A DNA stretch of 64,000 nucleotides from Gerris lacustris (lineage: Eukaryota > Arthropoda > Insecta > Hemiptera > Gerridae): assembly GCA_951217055.1 (NCBI GenBank), contig OX578280.1:42845882-42909881 (forward strand), given 5' to 3'. The position numbers and the translations under genes are program-made. Under the pieces are notes generated by a model. That model was not told the origin of the DNA and did not search any database. It worked only from the letters and a program-made list of their open reading frames with translations. Below, in pieces: positions 22,647-35,465 of this stretch (positions within the stretch are counted from its first letter, which is position 1; each line of letters begins with the position of its first letter).

Positions 22647-24011
22647 GATATTGAGTTTTCAGTTGTCAACGTGAATTTTTAAACTTTATTTGTATTTGAA
22701 CAACAAAAAATGGATATTTTGGGTTTGATATACTCATAACTCAAAATTGATGTTATATCCGTCATGTTATGTTGTTACATAGTAAACCGAAGTCAATAAC
22801 CAAATAGAAAAGCGCCATTATTGTTTTAATTTTTGTTTTTCACACTGAAATAACTTGCATTGAAATTACTAATTAACGTTCGTTATATAACATACTCGTT
22901 ATAAGTATTTTAAATGAAAGTTAAAGAAAAACTAAAAATAGGTATGAAAGGAACAATAGCTCTGTTATTGATACAACCAACGACAAATTGACAACTACGA
23001 ATAGAAGATTTCTCGGCGTAATCCATAAAACGCCGCCCATAATAATAAGCAAATAAATATAACTTAAGATATGCCTTTGGTTCAAGCACAGTTTAAATAA
23101 TATCTTACTGTTTTCAGAATCCAATGTTGTAAATTGTTTATAAGTGATAATAGATAAATCAGTGATGAAGATGTCTATTTGAAAACCAGTTCCTATAATA
23201 TAATAATAATGGTATATTCATTAAAGATGCGTCCTTCGTTACATTTTTCCATTTGATTTCTTTTGTATAAATCAGTACAATAACAATACCTTAAATAGAT
23301 CCAATATACGATTTAACTTTCCTGCTTCTCTCTCTCTTCATAAAAGAATGTAAAAAACAAAAAAAAAAGAAATAATTAAATCAAATATTTTTTTTTATAA
23401 ATTTCAATTAAATAAATTATTTCACCAATAAAAAATAATTGATTAAAGTTCATAAACTATAGGAAGGTCATCAATTTAAGGTCATATACTTAAGTAAATA
23501 GTTGTGACCGATATTTTATGGAAGTAGATCAATAATTTATCAAAGATTCTAATTAGGAAGTATAATTAATTATAAAGGATGGTAATTTATATACATTTAC
23601 GCATCTTACATATATATTACTTTAGTATATTTTAGTTACGTTTATTTTTAATTGATGCCTGACCTGTTTTCTGCTCTTGACTATCATCTTTTATCAAGGT
23701 AAGGTGTTCTAGTATTTTATTTGTTAAAAAATAAAATCAATAATATTAAAAATAATTGTCTAGATATGTAAATAAAAATTTACGCAGATTGATGTTTCAA
23801 TGTTATCATAGCAGAACCCTACTGTTATCACTTTCTATTGCCTATTCTAAGTCCAATTCGCCTAAATTGATTCGACGACCCTTCATACTTGTTTAGCAGT
23901 TACCCATCACTAAATATTGTCATGCCCCTACGTCACAAATTAGTGACTTTCTCCTACATACTTACACATCATAATAGTGACGTATTCCTACTAAAAACAA
24001 AAATACGTGTG
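22647..24011. other. AT-rich sequence without visible gene
   Basis: The 67-residue minus-strand frame at 22921-23124 has no recognisable domain. Nothing else seen. Confidence 0.5.
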
Positions 24012-24519
24012 GTGTCGTGGGACACCCGGTAGGAACGAAGTTCCTTACGCTTTATATTAAATATAAATTATATAATTACAGTGCTAAGTATATGATACTA
24101 ACTACTTTTCCATGGCGGAGTTAGAATAAGAGACAAAATTAAAAGTAACTATTAGTACTAGCGGAGTTAAGGCAAAATTAAAAGAAAAACTATTTATTAA
24201 CTTTGAAAAGAACGTCTTACAATAATTGATGTATTGTAAATTGAGAAAAAATTTTGATTAATTTATAGATAAAGCAGATGGTTCTAGAGAAGAAAAGAAC
24301 TGTCCCATCAGACCTCCGTCGGCCAATCTCCAATTAAAATATTATAATATAAAATATAAATTACTAACACTAAAAAACTTCTGCTTGTATCAGGTTGAAA
24401 TTTTACATGCCTGTTTCAATTGTACTTTAGAAGATGTGTATGAAGTTTTATTGAAATCGTTACGTTAGAACGTAAGATATCGGTAAAAACGATGTTTTCT
24501 TTATTTAAAACGTTTAGGT

Positions 24520-24650
24520 CCGCTTTAATAAATTTAGCGATCTTTATCACTTCATAGCAGTGTCGGTGTTCGTTTTACTAAAAAAAAATATTTAAAAAAG
24601 TTGTTTGTCTCATTAAATAGATGAAGTTAGAATTTTTTCCCGTCCAAAAA
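24520..24650 (+). repeat. Interspersed family C copy
   Basis: Matches 12760-12900 ('atttagcgatctttatcacttcatagcagtgtcgg' and downstream). The upstream segment 24395-24480 matches 10830-10900. Confidence 0.55.
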
Positions 24651-24814
24651 ATCCAATTTTAAATTTGAAGCTTACGTTTACGCGACCGTTGCGCGTGAAC
24701 GCTTGGGCGGATAACGTTGTCCAACGAACTTAGCCTGGGCATTAGTAAAATGAACATGTATACCAAATTTCAACTAACTCGGTGATCTTTTACTCAAGTT
24801 ATTGTCATCGGTAG

Positions 24815-24880
24815 ATTTCGTGACGGATTTTGCGTGACGGTGATTTTGTGACGGTTATTTTGTGACGGGGATTTTGGTCG
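24815..24880. repeat. Short tandem of TTTTGTGACGG words
   Basis: Four successive 'tttNgtgacgg' units of 14-16 bp. Confidence 0.85.
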
Positions 24881-24904
24881 TTTTTTTCGGATTTACTCCC
24901 GGGC

Positions 24905-25215
24905 TCCAGAACGTGCCATAAGGAACTTCGTTCCAAAAATAAGTCAAACGATTTTTTGGTGTTTTAGGAGGCCCATATTCCAAAGTTTATACTTAAAATT
25001 CATCGATTTTGCTACGGTGTATGATTCTTCGGTGCATATATGGAAATTAAATCAAAATATGTTCAGAAGTTACGGCTCTACACATTTGCATAGACAATAG
25101 AGAAATATTACTTTTTATTCATTTTTTTTATCATGGAAAAACGTTTGTATAACGTGCAAATCTATCAAAATCTCAATCAATACTTATTCTATTATGTACC
25201 GTACATATTAGAAAG
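24905..25215 (+). repeat. Interspersed family A, diverged copy
   Basis: Shares 'aaagttta-acttaaaattcat-gatttt-c', 'tatgattctt-g', 'caaaatat-ttcagaagttacggctc' and the 'aatctatcaaaatc...gaaagtaaa' end with the other copies. Confidence 0.55.
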
Positions 25216-25330
25216 TAAATTGTTATAGATGGAAGATCAGGGTTCGATTGTCAACGTGACAGGATTATGTTTACTACAAGAATTTGCTAATTGTAAAAAA
25301 GTTATAACCAAGAAAATAACCGCTGAATAA

Positions 25331-25549
25331 ATGGACAACACTATATACGGTTCTATAAGATCCGTCTTTTATATACCTGGCGTATATTTCCGCAGCTTGA
25401 GTGTAATAAATCTAGAATTTTCCGGAAGTGACCGGCGTCAGAGATTTTGTAAATCCCTTGGTTTCGATCCAATTCCAGGGGTCATTCTCAAGGGAGTTGC
25501 TCATGATGAGAGTTTGTTGAAACTGACTCAGTTTCAAACTGATTTATAA
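25331..25549 (+). other. 72-codon open frame inside a repeat (family E)
   Basis: An ATG-to-stop frame of 72 codons without a recognisable domain. The phrase 'aataaatctagaattttccggaagtgaccggcgtcagagattttgtaaat' recurs, diverged, at 58105-58165, so it belongs to an interspersed sequence. It ends in an imperfect hairpin (25512-25545). I do not regard it as a gene. Confidence 0.35.
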
Positions 25550-25689
25550 CACGAAGTGATTTTGTACAGTTGAAACCTGGTGGCTGGAAATGCATGTTTT
25601 CCAACTAACTAACAAATATGAGAAACTTTCCAAGGGAAAGTATAGTATCCTCAGTACGATAGGTAGTTGGTTCTCCTATTATTAATGTT

Positions 25690-25965
25690 AAAATATCGGG
25701 TGTGGTCACAACTTGGCTAGGTGACCACGGATTTGGGTTCTATTCAAGGACCGGGCCTCCCGCTGGGTGTTTACCCAGCATCACCATTTAAATGGTAGAT
25801 ACTTTTGTGTAAAGGTGGCTTGTGTATGTCAATTGTAAGGTTTATACAGTTACTGGAGCGACACACTAACCCCGTGTCATCTATTACTAATGTACATACG
25901 AAAAGCCCTTTTTTGGCAGACCCAGGTCCTCAAAAGGCTGTTGCACCACTGAGTTAGTTACTTAT
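25690..25965 (+). mobile_element. 5S-rRNA-like SINE, diverged copy
   Basis: 'tcgggtgtggtcacaacttggctaggtgaccac' corresponds to the 5S rRNA internal control region as seen in the better copy at 38619-38930. The 3' half shares 'ggagcgacacactaaccccgtgtcatctatta' and 'ggcagacccaggtcctcaaaaggctgttg' with that copy and with the fragment at 56738. It ends in 'gttagttactta', like a GTTA tail. Confidence 0.65.
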
Positions 25966-27289
25966 TAGAGTACAGCTTTTCCTTATATTCTTTCTATAAT
26001 TCACGAGCAATTGCGGTGTTTTGTAATAAAATTGATCATATTTTACATGCAATTAATTTTTTTGTTTTACTATAATAACAAGATGAATACAAGGAAATGC
26101 ATGTACTAAGACAAAGACTGGATCATGTCCATTTCACAGTGTTTTAATTGTCCTTGGCTGCAGACAGTCTGATGGACCAGTTCCTTCTGATCACTGAGGC
26201 ATTATCTTCTTCACCTGATTTCGTGATTTCTTTAGCATTACCTAATTAACTCGACTTCACGGTTACTGTTGGATAATAAAGAACGTTTCCTGAAAAAAAA
26301 AATACAGTCCACTAGGCTAAACTTGTTATGCTTTAAGGATCTTCTTCTTTTTTTCTGAATAATTTATGAAACTTTTTAATATCTCTTTATTTTTATTTTT
26401 ATTGTTTTTTCTGAATAATATAATTACCCGTACAATATGACTGGAATAATACGTTATATTTTCAAGAAAAGCCATTTCTTTCTTAATTATCTTTATAACA
26501 ACTGGGATTTTTTTTTTTCTTTTAAATTAATTATATATACTATTTAAGCTTTTTCTTTTTTGTTTTTTAATGAATTGTATTTTTTTGTTTTAATTTTAAT
26601 TATTTTTATAAATGTGGTCTAGTTAAATATAATTGTAAAACTACACTCGCCTCTTTCCTGCAATAATAATTATAGCGACTATTGATGCAAGATAATTGTT
26701 TTCGGCTAGAATTCAATTCCGATGAATTCGGCTTCAGAATAGCAGGTTATACGTATTTTGTAAACACGTTTGTCAATAGAGAATGTAGCTAGTTTGTTTA
26801 CGTGTCACAAAAAGAGTTCATTTAAAACTGTTAGTTACCTTGGCCTTCACATCGATCGACGACTCATCTGTTGACATCTCATGAAAACTAGAAGTACTGA
26901 CAACCAAGATCTATCTATATCCCCATAACAGAAATTTCACGACTCCTCTTCTAACCATCCCAATACTCTAATAGAAGTCCACTTTTCCCAATTCATCACT
27001 AATGACGCATTTCAACTGCTGAAGCGGCAGTGGCCCAGAGACTTTATTCGATACATAAGCTATCATCTTTGTATATTCATAATTATTTATCATTTATCTA
27101 CATTATAAGACATATATTTCTACTCCGATATTTTGTCAGCTATGATCAACAATAACCCGAGTAGTATGGTTTTTAAATATTTTGTCTCATATTTGAGATT
27201 TAAGCGACTAATTAGCAATCAGCGCTTTTCTTTATCAAAAATAATTAGCAAAACTTTCTCTCTTATAATTTTTATTTTGCTTCCGAACT
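25966..27289. other. AT-rich sequence without visible gene
   Basis: No RNA gene or element boundary recognised. The 95-residue frame at 27133-27420 runs into a family B copy and has an opposed frame over the same bases. Confidence 0.45.
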
Positions 27290-27790
27290 TACCGAAGGTA
27301 ACAAAAGTTATGTCATCGTTCCGAAGAACAAAAATTCTGAAATCTGTTTCAGATATCAGGGAACATTTATGTTTCCGTGCTTGCCTGTGGCGGCAATTTT
27401 TGCAAACCAACATATCATAAAACTACTCGTCCGATTTTAATTAAATTAGGATGGTAGATCGTAATTAGCCAATTGTTGGTCCCACATAAGTTAGTCCACA
27501 GAAAGTTTCTATCTTCTGCGCCCATTACTTTCTCTTCCCAGTGCGCTCAAAAATACATTTATTTAAACCTATATATTCAAAAGTACACATCTAATTTTTA
27601 AGAAATTTGGATGGTTTGATGAAAGTAGCCCACAGATGGTCTTATATTAATTTCCACCCTCTACGAACATTAATTATTTCTAAATTTGTACTTATATCCA
27701 AGTAAAAAACAAAACATTTTTGACGGAAAAAAAATTGTCTGCAAATTAGTGCGGCACATTGCTTCCTCGCGTATCATCGTATACTTCAAT
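27290..27790 (-). repeat. Interspersed family B, reversed copy
   Basis: Reads on the minus strand as family B, from 'cttccgaacttaccgaaggtaac' through 'aaactactcgtccgattttaattaaattaggatggtag' and 'gcgcccattactttctctt' to 'gtgcggcacattgcttcctcgcg'. Just beyond, at 27860-27900, the words 'attcgaggaagctatgtgccacc' appear on the opposite strand, giving an inverted pair of 5' ends. Confidence 0.75.
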
Positions 27791-27959
27791 GATTTTATCC
27801 TTGCGATTTTTGTCAAATATATTTAATTTTCACCCGTTTTTTAAATCAGTCAAAATTGCGTTATAGGATTCGAGGAAGCTATGTGCCACCCTATTTGGTA
27901 GACTATTTTTAATCATAGGTAAACAAGTATTTCACGGAAAAATAAATTATATGGTTTAA

Positions 27960-28200
27960 TTTGTATATTAAAATTGACTACGATTTAGAATTTATTAAAT
28001 CAAAATAGAGGAAACAATTTTCGATAAATTATTATTTTCATATTTTTTCAAAGTGTTTGGGAGTTATTACCCTCAAATTTAGACCTGAAATTCATTTCTC
28101 GATTTCTTCGCGGGGTATGATTTTTGGAAGCATGTAAGGCAAACTTAATCGAAATCTGCCAAGTAGTTTAGGCTTAAAGTTAAATGTGGTCAATAGATTA
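27960..28200 (+). repeat. Interspersed family A, partial copy
   Basis: Contains 'acctgaaattcatttctcgatttcttcgcggggtatgatttttg' and 'ggcaaacttaatcgaaatctgccaagtagtttaggct'. It is truncated before the usual 3' end. Confidence 0.65.
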
Positions 28201-29089
28201 TAATTTTTGAGTTCTTCTGCTTTCCCGAGTGATTTCTGGCATGACCTTTGTTTTTAATAATTTACTAAAGCCCTCTTTTGAGTCAAGCAAATTTATCTGG
28301 CAATTAATAGTTTTTGGCATGAATATGTTTCGCAGAGGGGCGTAATCTATAAATTTAAAAAATAGGATAGAAGAACAATATAATAATAGCATAAGAAGTC
28401 AAGTCTACAGAATGAAAAGTATTTATTTAAAAAATAAACTTGATCAATAAAAGAGACTAATAAAACAATAGATTAGATATTATATTAAACATTTATTAAA
28501 TAATAATTTATTCTAATCCTTTAATAAAATATATCTTATTATTAAGTTTAATCAATTATTACTCATATATTTATGCTAATATCCCTTAAATTTCAAACAA
28601 AAAGTTTAATAACACTGTACTAAAAACCTAATTTTTCTGAATGTGTCTATGTCTACATTTTTTTTTTTTTTTTTTTTTTTTTTGAAATATTTCTAAAAAA
28701 ACTACTTTATTTTCTTATAAAATGAACCAACAGACTACTTTTTATTAAAAAAAAATGCTTATAAAGCATAATTGTCATCAAAGGTAGCAGTTTTAAGTGG
28801 TTTATTACATACCATTATGGAACTTAATTGTAGACTCCACCAGGTAACCATTAATTTTTGGATAAAAAATTACACTCTGAACTTTCATTTCTAAATATTT
28901 AATTATAGGTATTAATGTAATTACTGTTACAAGAGAAGAAGTATTACTAAATATAGTATTTGTTTCCTGTATTTCCTTTGAGTATTCCTATTTTCTAAGT
29001 CCTGATTTTGTTATCAACTTATTTAAGTGTTTTATCCATGTTTACTTTCTCATATGTAGTAAAAGATATACCTATGTAGAGAAAGTATT
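28201..29089. other. AT-rich sequence with a poly(T) run
   Basis: T run of about 26 nt at 28658-28683. No gene seen. Confidence 0.5.
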
Positions 29090-29490
29090 GTGGTGGCACA
29101 AAAAATCTGATGATTTCACTATAGAAATCCATTTCAAACATCAGGAAACATTTTTGGTCTCGTGCCAGTCTGTCGTTCAACATTTTTGTGGATCACAATA
29201 AACAAAAATCTATTCGACCGATTTAAAAATGCAATTTTGTCAAAAATTTGCCTATGTTTAGGTACCTGCAAGTTTCAACCTTCTATGCTTATTAGTTTCA
29301 TAAGCGCAACAACCAAGGTTTTCATATAAATCAGTAGCTACTCACATAAGGTTTCATCATTAAAAGTACTCATACAATATTTATAAGAAATTTGAATAAT
29401 TTATTGAAATTGGCCCTCAGATAGCCCCAGATTAATTTCAACCACCTGCCCACTTTAAATATTTCAAAAATTTTATTCATGTAAAAATAT
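29090..29490 (-). repeat. Interspersed family B, reversed copy
   Basis: Minus-strand family B: 'aaacatcaggaaacatttttggtctcgtgccagtctgtc', 'tttcaaccttctatgcttattagtttc' and 'ccctcagatagccccagattaatttcaaccacctgcccac'. Confidence 0.75.
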
Positions 29491-29887
29491 AGCGAGGGAA
29501 AAATGAAATTAATTAGACAATAATGGGTTTTAAAATCATAACACCAGAATTTTAGAATAAGCTTGTTAATGATCCAAGAGGAGATTGGACAAGCCCAAGA
29601 AGGGATTTAAATATCGAAAGAAATGAAAACTTAAATTAATGCGTTTATTTACAGGATAGATCATGAAAGGAAATGTACAGAAATGGTAATACGCAACTAA
29701 ATATAGGTTTACACTTTTAAGGTTTCTACAGACAAAAGTAGTAGCAACTAAGTGCAATTATTGAACGAAAGTATAATCAAGTACAATCAGATTATAGTTG
29801 TACAACTACTCATAAAATGTTGGACTATTGCAATAATAAATTATTCATTTACTCTTACAGAACATGTCTCAATAATATCCATTTTAC

Positions 29888-29967
<80 letters not shown>

Positions 29968-30978
29968 TTGTTACACTTGAATTAAAAAATAATAATTTAA
30001 GTTGATTCAGAAATCATAAAACTACTGAATACCGGTAACTCTTTCTTAATTTTGTGAATTTTTTGCAAAAGTATTTTTTTTTTACAATTTCAGAGATAGT
30101 AGAATGAATAATTAGTCGTTCTAGATCCAGTTTTAGGCAGTAAAATATGATTGCTTTTTATTTATCGAGCCAGGATATATACACACGTATAAACTTGTTT
30201 AATTTTCGTTAATTGTTTCGTACTACCAATAAAGTTGTTGTCTGTCGTCGATTATTCGACGAGTGGAGCATAAACTGCTGAGCCGAAATTAAACTATAGT
30301 TTGATAGATTATTTATAATTTTTACTTTAATGTGCTTACTAGGTAGTATAATATGTATTACTGATATTGCAGACATTGAAGGATTAACACGTTTTGGTCC
30401 TCAGACTCCAAAAAAAAAATCAGATATCTTCTTTCCTCCGTGTAGACGTTCAGAGACTATACTGTATAATATATTATATACAATTACTTTATATAATATA
30501 CATCTATTTCCCTAATTTGTAGTTTTATTTAGTTTTCTTTTTCTATATATCTTTATATTTTCTAATTATTAGTATTTTTTTTATATAATCCCATTTAATT
30601 TGATGTAGTAGGAAGTAGATATTACTTCAATGGCTTCCTCCATTCTTATCTATCACCTGTCATTCTTTGTCATGATGGTTTTCCTTCTGCACATGATAGG
30701 ATAGTATCCTCATCGTATCGTCCCATTTTGTTTTTGATCGACCTTGACTTCTTCTTCCTTTCTCTTGGATACCATCCTAGTATCATCATACTCTATCTTC
30801 CATCACTGCAATTAATTCTTGATATCATTTCTCCTGCATTTCATTTTTTTTTTTTTTTTGTTTATCGGCCATTCTTTGCTTCTCTTATGTTTTCAGATTA
30901 CTTCTCTGCATTTGTCTTTGTACTCTTTAACTCTATATTCAATATCACATTTTAAAGATGTACTAATTTGTATATAGT
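29491..30978. other. AT-rich intergenic DNA around a (TA)n tract
   Basis: No gene recognised. A (TA)35 tract lies at 29892-29962 and a pyrimidine-rich stretch at 30720-30930. The short frames here are hydrophobic low-complexity translations of AT/CT-rich DNA. Confidence 0.45.
29892..29962. repeat. (TA)n microsatellite, ~35 units
   Basis: Uninterrupted TA repeat. Confidence 0.98.
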
Positions 30979-32114
30979 CTAGTAACTTTATAGATCAAAG
31001 TATGAGTCAAATCCGGTAGTTCTGATTTTTTGCAGACTTTTTATGGTGTTGGCCTAATAAATAATCCAAGTTTGTGACCTCGAGCGCCGAACGCAACTTT
31101 GTCAAAAATCGAAAAAACCGCGAAAAAATCATTATTTTTTTTTCAAATTTTGGCGATTAAAGTACCAGCAGGATTTAAGGGCCTGCCAGGGGGCAGGGTC
31201 CTAAAGGACTAGTTTTAAAAAAAAACTTTTTTAGGACGTTTTTAAAGTAGGCTAAATTTGCTACAATATGATACTAGAACTGTCTTTGTAGACCCAATAG
31301 TTTCTGAGATTAAACCTTTTAAAGTTTATCATTTTTTTCGAACTTCGCAATTTTTGAACTGCTCAGAGACTGATCTCGTGGCCCTTGATGGCGTAATATT
31401 TGATTTTCCACTGCTAACAGCTGCTTTGATCAACTTCGGATTGTTGTATTTTATCTGACAAGCACTGTCCACATATATCTCATTTACACCTACACCCTTC
31501 AATAAACGCTGATTTTCTATGTTCTTAAGGGAAATACTCGACGCATGAAGTTTTTAACACCTCTTTCCTTCACTATAGGCGCACTTGACCTTCACTTAAA
31601 GTCTCCTTACATATAAAACACAAACCCACGCTGGGACTCGGATCATACATTCTGTAGATTTTGAGTTAAAACGGCGATCACGTTATGGGCAGCAGGCCAG
31701 TCAACAAATGAAATAAAAAAAAACTTTGGGAAGGTTAAAAACATGCGTATCTAAAATATTGAAGAAAATAGCAAAGTTCGAAAAACATTATAAACTTTGA
31801 AAGGCTTAATCTCGGAAACTATTGGGTCTACAGAGACAGTTCTAGTATCATATTGTAGCAAATTTAATCTACTTTAAAAAAACCCTAAAAAAGTTTTTTT
31901 TTCAAAAACTAGTCCTTTAGGGTTATAATCACCAAATTTTGAAAAAATAACGATTATTTCGCTGTTTATTCGATTTTTGACAACGTTGCGTTCGGCGCTC
32001 GAGGTCACAAAGTTAGATTATTCATTAGGCCAACATCATAAACAAGTCTGCAAAAATCAGAACTACCGGATTTGACGCATACTACCCCATACTTTCAGGC
32101 GACAAAGTTACTGG
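30979..32114. mobile_element. Foldback DNA element with ~380-bp inverted arms
   Basis: The left arm (30979 to about 31365) and right arm (about 31735-32114) are inverted complements. The outer termini are 'ctagtaacttta' and 'caaagttactgg'. Inside, both arms carry 'tccggtagttctgattttttgcagactt', 'gtgacctcgagcgccgaacgcaac', 'aatcgaaaaa', 'cctaaaggactagtttt' and 'gatactagaactgtctttgtagacccaatagtttc'. The arms have diverged by substitutions and small indels. The unique ~370-bp centre has no long frame. This architecture fits a foldback element or a TIR transposon whose transposase gene has been deleted. No target duplication is clear. Confidence 0.85.
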
Positions 32115-32489
32115 ATTAATATAAATAACGAAAAAAAAGAAACATTTTTAGGATTTTATTAAAAGCTTTTGGTTTAAAAAATTAAATACGTAAATTTTAA
32201 TACTTAAAGGCATATTTTAGTATATTCTTATTATTAGAAACATATATATATTATTTTCGAAATAATTAATTAATTTAAAATGCAATTCTTAAGAAAAAGT
32301 TAAAAAAAATATAGTATTATGAATATTCAATTTTATTTTTAGACATATATTATTTTTAGGTATAGGATTTGTTAATGATTGATAGCTATGGATTAATTAA
32401 AGAGCTACTATTTAAGTTATCTTCTTCACTCTTAATAATAAATACATTTTTTTATATTATGAATTTAAAAAAAAGCATAAAATTTGTAG

Positions 32490-32579
<90 letters not shown>

Positions 32580-32909
32580 GTGTGTGTTATGTATATATGT
32601 ATAAATTCAAATGTTATTATTTTTTATAATGATAACATATATTATACATATATTTTTTTTTTTTTATGATTTAGTCTTGTTACACAATCTTTTATATTAT
32701 CAACATTCGAATATTATTATGTAATATAACAAAATAAAATACAGACATTGAAGTACTGGCATACTTACTTTTAATTTACTTGGCATTATAAATTTGTCTC
32801 AAACAGTTTAGTTTGGGGGGGGGGGGGTAACAATAATAAACATAAAACAACACTGAAAATATGTCAGAAGTTGGTGGAGGTCACCTTACGAGAAATCTTA
32901 AATGTCTAC
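32115..32909. other. AT-rich DNA with (TA)n and (G)13
   Basis: (TA)42 at 32493-32576 and (G)13 at 32815-32827. No gene seen. Confidence 0.5.
32493..32576. repeat. (TA)n microsatellite, ~42 units
   Basis: Uninterrupted TA repeat. Confidence 0.98.
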
Positions 32910-32989
32910 TTATTATGCATAAACTTAACTTATTATGCCTAAACTTAACTTATTATGCCTAAACTTAACATATTATGCATAAACTTAAA
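32910..32989. repeat. 20-bp tandem repeat, 4 copies
   Basis: Four exact-length units of 'ttattatgcctaaacttaac' (variant 'tgcat' in units 1 and 4). Confidence 0.97.
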
Positions 32990-33044
32990 ATTGTAAAATA
33001 AAATATCTTCTGTCATAAATGTTTGCCAAGAATCGATTGTCAAT

Positions 33045-33160
33045 TTTTAAGAAAAAAAAATCGGTCCGAGACAACTCAGACAAACTTTTTCAGATACGAG
33101 TCCATAATTACTTAGCCCAGTGTTTTCCATTTATAGTTTTCGTATGTACATTTAATTATT
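33045..33160 (+). repeat. Interspersed family A, 5' part only
   Basis: 'aaaaatcggtccgagacaactcagacaaactttttcagatacgagt...cttagcccagtgttttccatttatag' closely matches 9747-9830. Confidence 0.8.
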
Positions 33161-33479
33161 TCATTATTCACACTTACAGTTTCTAATTCTTTGTTATGAT
33201 TTTGATAAGGTCGATAAAGCACTGAGGTAGCGTCACATCGGCCATCTCGTTTTTAGTTGGCTTCTAGACTTGGTCTCTGGAGGCCAGACTGTCGTTTGTA
33301 ACCTTCCTTTTTCTTTCGTAGTTCCTTTTTGCAAGTAGTTTTCTTTTACTAAAGACTTTTTTATCCAACCCCCCCCCCCCCCCCCACCTTCATCCTCCAA
33401 CCTGGTGGTTTCGGACTTTCCCTTCAATCGGGGTAATCGTTTTATTATTTGGTTCAGTTAATTTGTACGTAAGTGGCGC
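33161..33479. other. Unassigned sequence with (C)17
   Basis: Poly(C) at 33369-33385 within a pyrimidine-rich patch. The 64-residue minus-strand frame across it includes a poly-Gly run and is not credible. Confidence 0.5.
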
Positions 33480-34020
33480 GTACAAAATGAAAAATAATAG
33501 TGTGGCACATATTTCTCGCGTTCTCTAATATACTTAAATTATGTTATGCTTTTATTATTGTCTAAATTGTTTAATTTTTCCCTGATTTTATTTTAAATGC
33601 CAAAATGGTTTCATTTTTTTCATGACTAAAAGTATATCAATTCAGCAAAATTCCACCATATGATGTACGTTCGAACATTCAAAGTTCTTAGAAATCAGAT
33701 GAGAACTTTAAAAGGTATCGGTGTAAATAAACGTATGTTTGTGCATGTAAAGGAGAAACTAATGGGCGCAAAAGGTTAAGCTTATATTGGACAAACAATT
33801 AGCTAATTAAAACTTACCATCTAAATTTAATTAAATTCGAATTAATAGTTTTTATGATATATCGGTTTCCAAAATAAAACGACAAGACATTAATCTTGCC
33901 CTGATGTCTAGAACAGATTTCTATCTTAGAATTTTTGAAATCAGAGACACAAAAAAGTTCGTTTTTCTGAACGATGTTTCCGCTACCTTTGGCAAGCTCG
34001 GAAGTATAAACTTGTTATAA
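33480..34020 (+). repeat. Interspersed family B copy
   Basis: 'tagtgtggcacatatttctcgcgttctcta', 'agttcttagaaatcagatgagaac', 'gagaaactaatgggcgcaaaaggtta', 'cttgccctgatgtctagaacagatttctatctta' and 'ccgctacctttggcaagctcggaag' are present in order. Confidence 0.8.
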
Positions 34021-34418
34021 AGAACTCAGCAAAGAAAATAATTAACATAAAGGTAAAATTTTAATTATTTATTATAACTGATTATACAGTATACATATTA
34101 AAAATCTGCCTATTGTTAACTTTCAAAAAACCTGTTTTATAAAATATTATAAAAAAAACAAACTTAAAGGCTTTTAAATAACCAGAAAATAATGCAAACC
34201 AGTTATAATCAAGATGAAGCAATCCTAACAACCCAAAAAAAATTGAAATGCCATAAAAACGGTACTTGTTTTATTGGAAATGCTAAGAACGGAATTTGAA
34301 AAAAATGTACTAACCGGATAATCCGGTGCAGTGAAATCTAAGTTGACTGTTCTTGACAGATAATATATTGAGTGAAAATCTCTTCCTGCCACGTTACGTC
34401 TGCAGGCCTCCCATCCTT

Positions 34419-34467
<49 letters not shown>

Positions 34468-35465
34468 TTCTATTTGAATTTAGTTAAATTGATATAAATT
34501 ACAATTGGTAATTTGAGTTTAAGAAAAAAACTTACAATCGTGAATATTCAATTTTATTTGTAGTGTGGATAATTGAACGGCTATTGATTTATTATTGTTC
34601 AATATCTATAGCTTATAAAGTAGGCAATAAATTGAATTTTAAGCTTATTATTACTTTTTTTTTGTTTCGGCAAAAAAAAAGTAGAATAGCTTTATAATAA
34701 CTATAATAAAGTAGTGAAAATTACAGAATAACAGTTATAGGTCTTAAGTCACGCTTCATACTTGATATATAAATCAAAATTAATAAAAAAAGAAAATTAA
34801 TAGAGGAAGAAATATGACATTTTTTTTCTTCAATAACTAAAGACATGAAAGAATTATTGATTTTTTTTTTTAAAGGAAAAAATAAAAACAGATGTGAAAC
34901 ATTTATGTTGGTGTACCTTATTAGGAAATATAATTAATTCTTATCGAAGGTTGTTTGGGCGTAAATATTATAAATTTATATTTAATTCTTGTTACTAATT
35001 AGATTTATAAATAAAAAATACTATATTTTTATATTTAATTGTAAAGTTTTTTAAAGACAGTTAATTTATACTTAATATTACAGATACGTTTAAATGTTCA
35101 TAGAATGAGGGGATATACCACGGAAAAGGTCCGAAGTAGAAATTTTAGTTATTGCAGTAATTTATTTATGCATTTTTATTTCAACTTCCAAGATCGTTGA
35201 CTATAATTTGTTTCATACGTATATTCATATGAACAAGGTTATTGGAAAGGAAACCTATATTTTTGGGAAAAGGTTGTGGCGGTTAAATTAAGCATAAATG
35301 TTAAATATACATCGGTCCGATTATCAAGTTTTATCAACAGTAGTTCAAGATATATCAATTAAAATAATGAAACAAATGAACTAATCGAAATTCGGACAAA
35401 ATATTTATTATGTTGCGTAAATTATAACATAAAGACTAATAGTTATTTATGCACCTAGGGAGTAA
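34021..35465. other. AT-rich DNA around a (TA)n tract
   Basis: (TA)21 at 34423-34464. No gene seen. Confidence 0.5.

Larger units (their letters stand above)
24012..24935. mobile_element. Composite element bounded by GGAACGAAGTTCCTTA inverted repeats
   Basis: 'GGAACGAAGTTCCTTA' (about 24033-24048) is exactly complementary to 'TAAGGAACTTCGTTCC' (about 24918-24933). Each is itself partly palindromic. Inside are the family C copy and a short tandem of 'ttttgtgacggtga' words at 24815-24880. Next to the left repeat is a hairpin-like 'gtcgtgggacacccgg'. The class is uncertain. Confidence 0.55.

Noticed and set aside
27133..27420. 95-codon frame on the plus strand
   Set aside because: Half of it is a reversed family B copy and the opposite strand has a competing 64-codon frame.
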